64,000 nt of DNA from Nonomuraea thailandensis. GTDB taxonomy: Bacteria; Actinomycetota; Actinomycetes; Streptosporangiales; Streptosporangiaceae. This document shows, piece by piece, positions 17,887 through 24,698 of this stretch (position 1 is its first letter; every line of letters begins with the position of its first letter). A program made the position numbers and the translations under genes. The notes below the pieces were generated by a model that was given only the letters and a program-made list of their open reading frames with translations, made no database searches and had not been told where the DNA came from. The stretch covers positions 4,237,501 through 4,301,500 of the forward strand of contig NZ_JAMZEB010000002.1 of NCBI RefSeq assembly GCF_024172165.1, read 5' to 3'.

Positions 17887-18666
17887 TCAGGCGCTGTGAC
17901 CTGCTGTGGCTCCGGTCACGCGCCGCCGCGCCGCGGGGTGCGGGCGCCAGGTGGCGACCAGGGCGAGGGCCAGGAGCAGCTCGGCGAGGTCGCCGCCGTA
18001 GTACATGATCTCGGCGGCGCCGCGCCGCTGGTCCTCGGGCACGGGCAGGTCCACGGCGAGGCCGGCGTACATGAGCTGGGACAGCCCGCTGTGCGCGGCG
18101 ATGGCCACGCCCAGCACGACCAGCCGGGCCACGACGGAGGGGCGGCGCGGGGCCGGGTCGGGCCCGGCGATCACCCAGGCGAACAGGCAGCCCGACAGCA
18201 GGAAGTGCGCGTGCACGGCCGCGTGCGGCCAGCCGCTCACCGTGGCGAGCCGGTAGAGCGGCGTGCAGTACAGGACGATCATGCCGCCCGTGCTCAGCAC
18301 CAGCGCGGTGACCGGGTTGGCGACGGCGTGCGCGGCGCGGCGGCGCAGCAGCCCGGTCAGGCGGCGGGCGCGGGCGGCGGGCAGGGAGCGCAGCAGCAGG
18401 GTCATCGGCGCGCCGAGCACCAGGCCGAGCGGCGCCAGCATGCCGATGAGCAGGTGCTGCACCATGTGGCCGCGGAAGTCGGTCGCGGCCCAGGCGGCGA
18501 TCGGCCCCATGAGGGCCGCCGCGACCAGCGCGAGCCCGGCGGCGAACACCGCCGTGCGCCAGCCCTTCCAGGAGGCGGCGCGGACGGCCAGCGTCAGGTA
18601 GCCCGCCAGGGCCAGGAGCAGCAGGACGGGCGCCACCGCGCCCGCGTGGTCGTGGTGGGCCGTCAC
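17887..18666 (-). CDS. CtaG-like cytochrome c oxidase assembly membrane protein
   Basis: 259 residues from GTG 18666, which overlaps the previous stop (GTGA) and so is preferred to upstream starts. About seven membrane segments. MGPIAAWAATDFRGHMVQHLLIGMLAPLGLVLG and HFLLSGCLFAWVIAGPDP match the CtaG_Caa3 family (copper delivery/assembly of caa3-type oxidase), with membrane His residues. Final helix EIMYYGGDLAELLLALAL. The gene upstream encodes a DUF2243 protein, and these two families often lie together. A lone oxidase subunit I gene is at 34.7 kb. Confidence 0.85.
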   Translation of the reverse strand: MTAHHDHAGAVAPVLLLLALAGYLTLAVRAASWKGWRTAVFAAGLALVAAALMGPIAAWAATDFRGHMVQHLLIGMLAPLGLVLGAPMTLLLRSLPAARARRLTGLLRRRAAHAVANPVTALVLSTGGMIVLYCTPLYRLATVSGWPHAAVHAHFLLSGCLFAWVIAGPDPAPRRPSVVARLVVLGVAIAAHSGLSQLMYAGLAVDLPVPEDQRRGAAEIMYYGGDLAELLLALALVATWRPHPAARRRVTGATAGHSA

Positions 18667-19178
18667 GCCCGCTCGCCGTCCCGGCACAGGTCGAGCTGCC
18701 CGCCGCCGCGCTGCAGCGCCCAGCCGCCGAGCACCAGCAGCGCGCCGAGGAGCAGGAAGCCCAGGTCCCACCAGATCTGGCCGGGGCCGGTGCGGACGTG
18801 GTGGATGCCCAGCAGGTGATGGTCGATCACGCCTTCGACCAGGTTGAACAGGCCCCAGCCGACCAGGATCCAGCCCCAGAGGCTCCGCGAGCGCCAGACC
18901 CGGCCCCTGGAGGCGGTGACGCGGGAGTAGAGCAGGCCGAGCCCGATGAGCACCGCCAGCCAGGTGAAGGTGTGGAACAGGCCGTCCCACACGGTGTTCA
19001 TCCGCAGGCCGGGGACGGTGTCCACCGGGTAGTACCGGATGCCGGCGTTGTCGGTGTCGGTGCTGCTCAGCATGTGGTGCCACTGCAGGAGCTGGTGCAG
19101 CAGGATGCCGTCGACGAAGCCGCCGAGCCCGACTCCGAGGATCGTCGCGGGCAGCGCGATGGCGTTGCGCGTGGCCAT
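18663..19178 (-). CDS. DUF2243 integral membrane protein
   Basis: 171 residues with four hydrophobic helices and many His residues (GFVDGILLHQLLQWHHML, VEGVIDHHLLGIHHVRTGPG), the hallmark of DUF2243. The role is unknown. The His-rich membrane faces and regular pairing with CtaG-like proteins suggest metal or haem handling in respiratory assembly (inference). ATG 19178 follows RBS AAGGGAG. The stop overlaps the CtaG-like start by four bases, which suggests translational coupling. Confidence 0.85.
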   Translation of the reverse strand: MATRNAIALPATILGVGLGGFVDGILLHQLLQWHHMLSSTDTDNAGIRYYPVDTVPGLRMNTVWDGLFHTFTWLAVLIGLGLLYSRVTASRGRVWRSRSLWGWILVGWGLFNLVEGVIDHHLLGIHHVRTGPGQIWWDLGFLLLGALLVLGGWALQRGGGQLDLCRDGERA

Positions 19179-19271
19179 GAGGCTCCCTTTCGCGGGCGTC
19201 GCGTCCGGGCGGTGGCCTACCCCGCCAGGTCCACGGCACGCCCGGGCGGCCGCTGTCCAGCCGTGATCCTT

Positions 19272-19340
19272 GCCGACTCCGCAGGTTTGCTTGGGCCGAC
19301 TCCGCCGGCCTGCTCAGGCTGACTCCGCCGGCCTGCTCGG
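19272..19340. repeat. Three tandem 23-bp repeats
   Basis: Units at 19272-19294, 19295-19317 and 19318-19340 share the core GACTCCGCCGGCCTGCTC. The second and third differ by about two bases, while the first is more diverged. They fill the gap between the hydrolase stop (19345) and the DUF2243 start. Confidence 0.75.
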
Positions 19341-19344
19341 CCGG

Positions 19345-20211
19345 CTACGAGCGGCCGGTGGTCTCGGCGCGGAACCCCAGCACCGCCCGCGCGATCTCGC
19401 CCGGCTGCTCGGCGAGCATGTTGTGGCTGGCGTCCAGCTCCAGGACGCGCAGGTGCGGCCGGTCGGCGAGGAGGGGCAGCAGGTCGCGGCGGATGCCCGC
19501 GCGCAGCGCCGGCATGAGCTCGCCGACGCGGCCGGGCATTCCGGGCAGGTTTCGCGTGGCCAGGACGAACAGGGCGGGGCAGCGGATCTCCGCGACCGGC
19601 GGGACGCTGTCCAGGAAGTACGGGTCGTACCTGACCTGCCCGGCCAGCGCCGCGCCCGGCCGGACGAAGACGCCTTCGTCCGTGGTGAGCAGCGCCCGCT
19701 GCGGGTACATGGCGGCGTGCGCCTCCGGCAGCGGCTGCGCCATCGCCGCCGTCTGCGCGTCGAAGACGGCTTTCAGCTCCGCGAGCAGCGCCTGGAGGTC
19801 CTCGGGGCCGAGGCCGGCGTAGTGCCGCGGCTCGGTCTCGGCCGAGCGCAGGCCGTCGAGGTTGACGATGCCTGGCCCGTCCGGGTGGCGCAGCGCCCAC
19901 CGCACGGCGACCATGCCGCCGAGGGAGTGGCCGACCAGGAGGGGCTCGTCGAGGCCGAGGTGGTCGATGACGGCGCGGACGTCGTCCAGGACGGCCTCCC
20001 ACTCCCACGGGCCCTCGCCCGACAGGCCGTGGCCGCGCAGGTCCATCGCGACGACGCGGTGCGAGCCGGTCAGCAGGGGCGCGACCTCGTCCCAGTGCAG
20101 CAGGGTGCCGCCGAGGCCGTGGAGCAGCAGGACGGGGGCGCCGTCGCCGCCGTGGTCGCGGACGGCCAGGCGGACCGGGCGGTCGTCGATGACGAGGTCG
20201 GATGCGGTCAC
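19345..20211 (-). CDS. Alpha/beta hydrolase
   Basis: 288 residues from GTG 20211, which overlaps the upstream regulator stop (GTGA). Alpha/beta hydrolase fold: oxyanion region LLLHGLGGTLLHWDE, nucleophile elbow GHSLGG (about residue 100), acid region LFVLATRNLPG, and catalytic His in DASHNMLAEQPGE near the C-terminus. No signal peptide. It may be an esterase, epoxide hydrolase-like or haloperoxidase-type enzyme; the substrate is unknown. It is translated with the helix-turn-helix protein as a two-gene operon behind the 42-bp palindrome, so it is the likely target of that regulator. Confidence 0.85.
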   Translation of the reverse strand: MTASDLVIDDRPVRLAVRDHGGDGAPVLLLHGLGGTLLHWDEVAPLLTGSHRVVAMDLRGHGLSGEGPWEWEAVLDDVRAVIDHLGLDEPLLVGHSLGGMVAVRWALRHPDGPGIVNLDGLRSAETEPRHYAGLGPEDLQALLAELKAVFDAQTAAMAQPLPEAHAAMYPQRALLTTDEGVFVRPGAALAGQVRYDPYFLDSVPPVAEIRCPALFVLATRNLPGMPGRVGELMPALRAGIRRDLLPLLADRPHLRVLELDASHNMLAEQPGEIARAVLGFRAETTGRS

Positions 20212-20681
20212 TGGGCATTCTCCTTCGGGCGGTTGAGCCGGGCGTGGATGGAGGAGGTCGTGACGCCACCCTCGGGGTGTTTGTCGAGCTTGCCGCGTTT
20301 GACGAGGTCGTGGACGCCCTGGCGGGTGATGCCGAGCATGGCGCCCGCCGTGGAGTAGGAGACGGCCGTCGCGGAGGGGTGCCCGGCGCCCCGGGCCACG
20401 GCGCGGCCCAGCGGGGTGCGCCACCACTGCTCGGGCGGGTCGAAGGGCCCGTCGCCGGGGAACAGCACCGCGATCAGCCTGGCAGCGGTCAGCGTGGCCT
20501 GCCGCTGGTCGCGGCCGAGCAGCTGAGCGGCCCAGACCTCGGCCTCGATGCGCAGGCGGTCCTTGATCGGGGTCAGCAGCTCACCGGAGGCCAGCAGGAT
20601 CTCCAGGGGGTCGAGCACCCGGGTCTCCAGCAGCCGGACCAGCGCGGCCACCAGCTCGACGTGTTCGTCGGTCGTCGTCAC
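20208..20681 (-). CDS. Helix-turn-helix DNA-binding protein, probable autoregulator
   Basis: 157 residues from GTG 20681. The C-terminal half has a clear helix-turn-helix (TAGAMLGITRQGVHDLVKRG, about residues 110-130) followed by a short beta-like tail, similar to excisionase/MerR-like DNA-binding domains. The N-terminal half is helical (VELVAALVRLLE...LLASGELLTPIKDRL). The start codon touches the end of a 42-bp perfect palindrome that also contains promoter-like hexamers. With almost no room for a Shine-Dalgarno sequence, the mRNA may be leaderless. The four-base overlap with the hydrolase gene supports one operon. Autoregulation is inferred from position. Confidence 0.75.
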   Translation of the reverse strand: MTTTDEHVELVAALVRLLETRVLDPLEILLASGELLTPIKDRLRIEAEVWAAQLLGRDQRQATLTAARLIAVLFPGDGPFDPPEQWWRTPLGRAVARGAGHPSATAVSYSTAGAMLGITRQGVHDLVKRGKLDKHPEGGVTTSSIHARLNRPKENAQ

Positions 20682-20721
20682 TTGACGGACGATAGCAAGT
20701 ACTTGCTATCGTCCGTCAAGT
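20680..20721. promoter_or_regulatory. 42-bp perfect palindrome with symmetrical promoter elements
   Basis: Bases 20680-20700 are the exact reverse complement of 20701-20721; the centre reads TAGCAAGTACTTGCTA. Reading either strand gives TTGACG, a 16-bp spacer and TGCTAT, so each strand carries a -35/-10 pair. On the minus strand the GTG start of the regulator lies about 10 bp after the -10. It sits between the cupin stop and the regulator start. Confidence 0.7.
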
Positions 20722-20728
20722 AGCGAGT

Positions 20729-21187
20729 TCACGGCAGAGGGGGTGGTCCGACGATGTCGATCCCGTACCGCGCCGCGATCTCGTCCAGCGGGGCCCGCCG
20801 CGGGCCGGCCTCGACCAGGAAGTCGGCGAAGGCCGGGCCGTGGTGCAGCGTCAGGTACCGGGCGCAGTCGCTGGTCACCACGAACCCGTGGGGCCGCCCG
20901 GCGGGCAGCACGGCGGCGCAGCCGGCGCCGGCCGGATGCTCCTGGCCGTCCACGATCACCCGCAGCTCCCCTTCGAGCACGACGAACGTCTCGCTGGCGG
21001 CCCGGTGCACGTGCATCGGGCTGCCGTGCCCGCGGCGGCCCCAGGTCTCCACGACCGCGAACGCGCCGCCGGTGTCGGGGCCGGTGACCCGCAGGTGGTA
21101 GAGCTCGCCGAGGAACGACACGGTCTGCTGGCCCTCCGGCGTGGTGATCATCGGCGTCCGGATCCGCGAGGCGGGTGGTGGCGTCAT
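20729..21187 (-). CDS. Cupin-domain protein
   Basis: 152 residues from ATG 21187. A single cupin barrel: motif 1 HGSPMHVHRAASETFVVLEGE (about 54-74), with the His-x-His and Glu metal ligands, and motif 2 PAGRPHGFVV (about 95-104) with the third His. The C-terminal tail LDEIAARYGIDIVGPP is common in quercetin-dioxygenase-like cupins. Probably a metal-dependent dioxygenase, isomerase or sensor; the substrate is unknown. It reads toward the palindrome on the same strand as the regulator operon. The first codons and RBS can pair in a hairpin (see 21173-21197). Confidence 0.85.
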   Translation of the reverse strand: MTPPPASRIRTPMITTPEGQQTVSFLGELYHLRVTGPDTGGAFAVVETWGRRGHGSPMHVHRAASETFVVLEGELRVIVDGQEHPAGAGCAAVLPAGRPHGFVVTSDCARYLTLHHGPAFADFLVEAGPRRAPLDEIAARYGIDIVGPPPLP

Positions 21188-21197
21188 ACCACCACCC
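21173..21197 (-). promoter_or_regulatory. Hairpin that can sequester the cupin start codon
   Basis: On the minus strand GGGTGGTGG (complement of 21189-21197), loop TATGACG and CCACCACCC (complement of 21173-21181) form a perfect 9-bp stem. The AUG lies in the loop and the ribosome-binding purines in the stem. Confidence 0.4.
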
Positions 21198-21394
21198 TTC
21201 CCACGGCCCGCGCCGAGCTCACGACCCGTGCGGACCCCTGTTCGAAGGCGTGCCGGCCGCCGCGGACCGGCGCACTCCCGGCACCGCACGCGTCGCGCGC
21301 AGGCGGGCTCTTACCCTGTGCGTGATCATGGTGCTCCCGTGGATACTCTTCCTGCTCGTGCAACGCCACTTCACCCACGGGCCGGCGGGGGCGC

Positions 21395-22897
21395 TCACGG
21401 GACGAGGCCGCGGCGCTGCGCCGCCTGCCGTTCGGCGGCAGCGCCGAACCAGGTGGCCAGGGCCGTGGCCAGAGTGCTGTCCGGCTGGGGGTCGGAGGTG
21501 GTGGAGACCCAGGCGGTGTGCCCGTCGGGGCGGATCAGCAACCCTTCGAGCCCGGGCCGGCCGGGGCACCGGGCGTCGCAGGTGTCCACCCGGCCGCCGG
21601 CCGCCGGCAGGGGCCGGTCGCCGAGGCGGAGCAGGAGCGGGCGGGCGGGGCGCAGCAGCTCGGCGACGCTGGTGCGGCGGCCGTCGAGGGTCAGCTCCAG
21701 GTTGGGGGCGAGGCGCCCGAGCCACGGGTGGTCGCCGGGGATCTTCGGGTCGTAGCGGGTGCTGACGCCGGTCGCCAGCTCGGCGAGGTACTTGCCGGCG
21801 CCGGGCACCCGGTCGACCAGCTCGCCGAACAGGGCCCGCACCGGGGCGAGTGCGGGGTCGTGGCCGGCCAGGGCCGACTGGGCACGGATGGTGCTCAGCA
21901 GGCGCTCGCCGGCCTCGTGCCGTTCGTCGTGGTAGCTGTCCAGCAGCCCTCCGGGCGCGTGCCCGAGCGCGGTGGCGGCGAGCTTCCAGCCGAGGTTGAC
22001 CGCATCGGCCAGCGCCACGTTCACCCCGATCGCCCCGGTCGGCGGGTGGATGTGCGCGGCGTCGCCCGCGAGCACCACCCGCCCGGCGACGTAGCGGTCC
22101 GCCAGGCGGGCCGCGTCGCCGAAGCGGGTGAGCCAGCGCGGCTCGCGCAGCTCCACCCGGCGGCCGAGCTGGTCGTCCAGCAGCCGCTGGAAGCGGGGCA
22201 GCGTCACAGGTTCGTCGCGGTCGGCGGGCGGCTCGGGGTCGTCGAGCACGATGCGGACGTAGCCGGGGCGCGGGATCACGAACACCGTGCCGCGCTCGCC
22301 GTTGGTCATGCCGAACGGCAGGGCGGCGGGGTCGGCGAGCTCGACGTCCGCGAGCACGCCGTAGCGGGTGGCGGGCGTGCCGGGGAAGCCGATCCCGGCG
22401 CGCTTGCGCACCAGGCTGCGGCTGCCGTCGCAGCCGGCGAGGTAGGCGGCCCGGGTGCGCCGCCGCCGGCCGCCGGACTCGACGGTCACCTCGACGCCGC
22501 CGGCGTCCTGCTCCAGGCCGACGACCCGGTGCCCCCAGCGCACCGGCACACCCAGCTCGGCCAGCCACTGCTCCAGCAGCTCCTCGACGCGGGTCTGCGC
22601 GATGCCCAGCACGTACGGATGGTCGGTGTCCATCACCGTCAGATCCAGCGGCCGGGCGGGGTCGGCGAACATGCCCGCCGGGACGACCGGCCCCTCGGCC
22701 AGGAACCGCCCGGCGATGCCGCGCCGGTCGAGCAGCTCCAGGCTGCGGGCGTTCAGGTTGAACCCCCTGCAGTACGGCGAGCGCTCCGGCAGCCCGTCGA
22801 GCACCATCACCTCGGCCCCGGCCAGCGTCAGCTCGGCCGCCAGCATCAGCCCGGCCGGACCCGCGCCGGCCACCACGATCATGCCGTCGCCGTTCAT
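21395..22897 (-). CDS. FAD-dependent aromatic hydroxylase (PHBH/RdmE type)
   Basis: 500 residues, the usual length of polyketide-type aromatic monooxygenases. Three fingerprint motifs of class A flavoprotein hydroxylases are present: GxGxxG in VVAGAGPAGLMLAAEL (about 7-22), the DG motif in YLAGCDGSRSLVRK (about 155), and the GD motif in VLAGDAAHIHPPTGAIGVN (about 270-290). A thioredoxin-like C-terminal domain follows. It would use NAD(P)H and O2 to hydroxylate a phenolic ring, for example for antibiotic modification or xenobiotic detoxification. The ATG lies in an ATGA overlap with the PadR gene, so the two form an operon and the enzyme is probably induced when PadR is released. Confidence 0.9.
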   Translation of the reverse strand: MNGDGMIVVAGAGPAGLMLAAELTLAGAEVMVLDGLPERSPYCRGFNLNARSLELLDRRGIAGRFLAEGPVVPAGMFADPARPLDLTVMDTDHPYVLGIAQTRVEELLEQWLAELGVPVRWGHRVVGLEQDAGGVEVTVESGGRRRRTRAAYLAGCDGSRSLVRKRAGIGFPGTPATRYGVLADVELADPAALPFGMTNGERGTVFVIPRPGYVRIVLDDPEPPADRDEPVTLPRFQRLLDDQLGRRVELREPRWLTRFGDAARLADRYVAGRVVLAGDAAHIHPPTGAIGVNVALADAVNLGWKLAATALGHAPGGLLDSYHDERHEAGERLLSTIRAQSALAGHDPALAPVRALFGELVDRVPGAGKYLAELATGVSTRYDPKIPGDHPWLGRLAPNLELTLDGRRTSVAELLRPARPLLLRLGDRPLPAAGGRVDTCDARCPGRPGLEGLLIRPDGHTAWVSTTSDPQPDSTLATALATWFGAAAERQAAQRRGLVP

Positions 22898-23511
22898 CGG
22901 CCCTCCTCCTCGGCCCGCACCCAGCCGGACGCCTCCGGCCAGGCCAGCCGGCCCGTCTCGACGTCGGCCGCGATCTCCTCGATCCAGCCGAGCTCGGCCT
23001 CCTGCATCCGGATCGCGTACTCCACCTCGACCACGAACAGGCGCGGCACCGTGCCGGCCGCCAGCAGCTCGCCGTGCTCGCGCCGGTGCTCCTCCAGCGC
23101 CGCCCGCACCCGCGCGGCGCGGTCCCGCAGCGCGTCCACGGCGCCGGCGGGCCCGAGCGCGCCCAGGTAGCCGACCGCGGACAGGAACTTCGGGTACTCG
23201 GCGGACGGGACGCGGATCAGCTCCTCCACCCAGCGGGTGAACTCGGCCCGGCCGAGCGCGGTGTGCTGGTAGACGGTGCGCTCGGGCCGGGAGCCGACCT
23301 TGACGGTCTCCCGCGCCTCGATCCAGCCGGCCCGCTCCAGCGCGCGCACCACGTCGTACAGGGAGCCGGTGGTCACCTTGAACACCCGGTCCTGGCCGCG
23401 CTCACGCAGGGTGGCGGCCATGGCGTGCGGGTGCAGCGGGGACTCGATGAGCAGCCCCAGCACGGCCAGGCCCAGCGCGTTCGACACCGGGCGTCGATTA
23501 CTCGTTCCCAA
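22894..23511 (-). CDS. PadR-family transcriptional regulator
   Basis: 205 residues. TTG start 23511 preceded by RBS AGGAGG. N-terminal winged helix ALGLAVLGLLIESPLHPHAM ... VTTGSLYDVVRALERAGWI (about residues 12-65), then wing and a C-terminal helical dimerisation domain of the Vir-like PadR type. PadR proteins are usually repressors released by phenolic or antibiotic ligands. It is the first gene of an operon with an aromatic hydroxylase, and a 26-bp dyad lies just upstream of its start, so it probably controls its own transcription and that of the monooxygenase. Confidence 0.9.
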   Translation of the reverse strand: MGTSNRRPVSNALGLAVLGLLIESPLHPHAMAATLRERGQDRVFKVTTGSLYDVVRALERAGWIEARETVKVGSRPERTVYQHTALGRAEFTRWVEELIRVPSAEYPKFLSAVGYLGALGPAGAVDALRDRAARVRAALEEHRREHGELLAAGTVPRLFVVEVEYAIRMQEAELGWIEEIAADVETGRLAWPEASGWVRAEEEGR

Positions 23512-23521
23512 TCGCTTGCCT

Positions 23522-23547
23522 CCTATTGCTCGGATCCGAGTATTAGG
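23522..23547. promoter_or_regulatory. Probable PadR operator
   Basis: 26-bp dyad centred on the perfect 12-mer CTCGGATCCGAG (23529-23540), with outer arms CCTAtt / ATTAGG; 22 of 26 positions are symmetric. It starts 11 bp upstream of the padR start codon and overlaps its ribosome-binding region. Confidence 0.6.
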
Positions 23548-23573
23548 CGGGCGCGGAGGTCTGTCAAACGAGA

Positions 23574-23600
23574 AAGGGCCCCGCCGGCGGCGGGGCCCTT
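23574..23600 (-). terminator. Terminator of the small secreted protein gene
   Basis: Perfect 12-bp stem AAGGGCCCCGCC / GGCGGGGCCCTT with a 3-nt loop, followed on the minus strand by the T-rich TTTCTCGTTTG. It lies 14 bp past the stop at 23615. Confidence 0.85.
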
Positions 23601-23614
23601 CCGGTCGGAGGGAG

Positions 23615-23995
23615 TTAGCAGTTCGTCAGCTTCTTGGTGATGACGACCTGGTCCGGGTTGGAGTGGCCGATCTTCTTCTTGCCGCTGGTGCGCGGGTTCA
23701 CCGAGAAGCACTTCCAGAAGAAGTCGTGGTTCTGCTTGACGAACTTCAGCTCGATCCACCGCTTCTGGTTGCAGTGGTTGTTGAAGTACACGGTGGTGGA
23801 GACGTTGCCGTCGCCCCACGAGATGTTGATCTTCTGTCCGCGGGGCGAGGTGCACGAGGCGGACTTGCGGTGCACGCTCAGTGCCTGGGCCTGCGCCGTG
23901 TGGGACGACTGGGCGGACGCGGTGGAGGGGACGGCGAGCAGTGCGAGGGCGGCGCAGAGTCCGGCGGCCGCGGGGGCGAGTCTGGAATACCTCAT
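23615..23995 (-). CDS. Small secreted basic protein of unknown function
   Basis: 126 residues from ATG 23995 (RBS AAAGAGG). A Sec signal peptide ends near STASA (about residue 27). The mature protein is rich in Lys, Asn and aromatic residues, with four Cys (SASCTSP, NNHCNQK, FWKCFSV and C-terminal LTNC), suggesting two disulfides. It has beta-strand-like stretches (INISWGDGNVSTTVYF, WIELKFVKQN). No family recognised. Its base composition is less GC-rich than its neighbours. It has its own terminator and stands alone, so it is probably a highly expressed exported protein, perhaps an inhibitor or antimicrobial-type protein (inference only). Confidence 0.85.
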   Translation of the reverse strand: MRYSRLAPAAAGLCAALALLAVPSTASAQSSHTAQAQALSVHRKSASCTSPRGQKINISWGDGNVSTTVYFNNHCNQKRWIELKFVKQNHDFFWKCFSVNPRTSGKKKIGHSNPDQVVITKKLTNC

Positions 23996-24190
23996 GATCC
24001 TCTTTCCTGTCTCGGGGAACGCCCCGGATCGGCTTCGCCTGCCACCCCCGTCGGGCGGCGACGTCGGCACCGGGGCTCGCTCACCACGCTGTCCGGCGGC
24101 CCTGGCGGACGGCAAGCGATCAATGTCCAGCGTTCGTCCACCGATCCCCGGACGAACGCTGGACAAATGACCGCCCAGGTCAGCGGGGCC

Positions 24191-24622
24191 CTACGCCGGA
24201 AGCGCGCCGAGCTGCCGCAGCTGCGAGTAGAGGTCCACGACCCCCCAGATCTCCGCGATCCGGCCGCCGGTGAAGCGCACGACGAACATCTCGCTGTACG
24301 TCACGGTCCTGCCGGTCGGCGCGAGCCCCCGGTACTCGCCCCGGTGGGTGCCGGTGACCGTGTTCCTGCAGGCGACCCTGTCGCCCTCCGCGATCACGTC
24401 CTCGATCTCGACGCGCAGGTCGGGGAAGGCGCGCAGGAGCAGGTCCCACACCTGCGCGATCGCCTGCCTCCCCGTCGCCCCGGTGGGCACGGGTGCGTGG
24501 AACAGCACGTCCGGCTCGACGACCTCGTCGATGGTCTTCGCGATGACGTCCGGGTCGCCGCTGCCGACCGCTTCGTGGAAGCGGCGGAACGCCGCCTTGT
24601 TGGCCGCCTGGTTCGTCGGCAT
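24191..24622 (-). CDS. SnoaL-like ester cyclase/polyketide cyclase family protein
   Basis: 143 residues from ATG 24622, supported by RBS GAGGAGAGG; an upstream ATG at 24661 is less likely. NTF2-like fold with FRRFHEAVGSGDPDVIAKTI, EPDVLFHAPVPTGATGRQAI, FPDLRVEIEDVIAEGDRVAC and GGRIAEIWGVVD, the standard SnoaL layout. These proteins catalyse aldol-type cyclisation or serve as small-molecule binding folds; many of unknown function accompany ECF sigma factors. It lies 76 bp downstream of the ECF sigma gene on the same strand and may be the last gene of its operon. Confidence 0.85.
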   Translation of the reverse strand: MPTNQAANKAAFRRFHEAVGSGDPDVIAKTIDEVVEPDVLFHAPVPTGATGRQAIAQVWDLLLRAFPDLRVEIEDVIAEGDRVACRNTVTGTHRGEYRGLAPTGRTVTYSEMFVVRFTGGRIAEIWGVVDLYSQLRQLGALPA

Positions 24623-24698
24623 GTGTGACCTCTCCTCGGGCACGGTGTGAACGGTTGTCATCCAGGCGACGAACGGGCGCCCGCCCGCGGGACAGCTC

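Noticed and set aside
20680..20721. Interpreting the 42-bp palindrome only as a terminator of the cupin gene
   Set aside because: It has no U-tract, includes promoter hexamers on both strands and touches the start codon of a DNA-binding protein gene, so an operator is the better reading, although it might also stop transcripts.
22455..24628. Plus-strand ORFs across 22455-24628 as real genes
   Set aside because: They are antisense to padR, the hydroxylase, the small secreted protein and the SnoaL gene and lack any motif.
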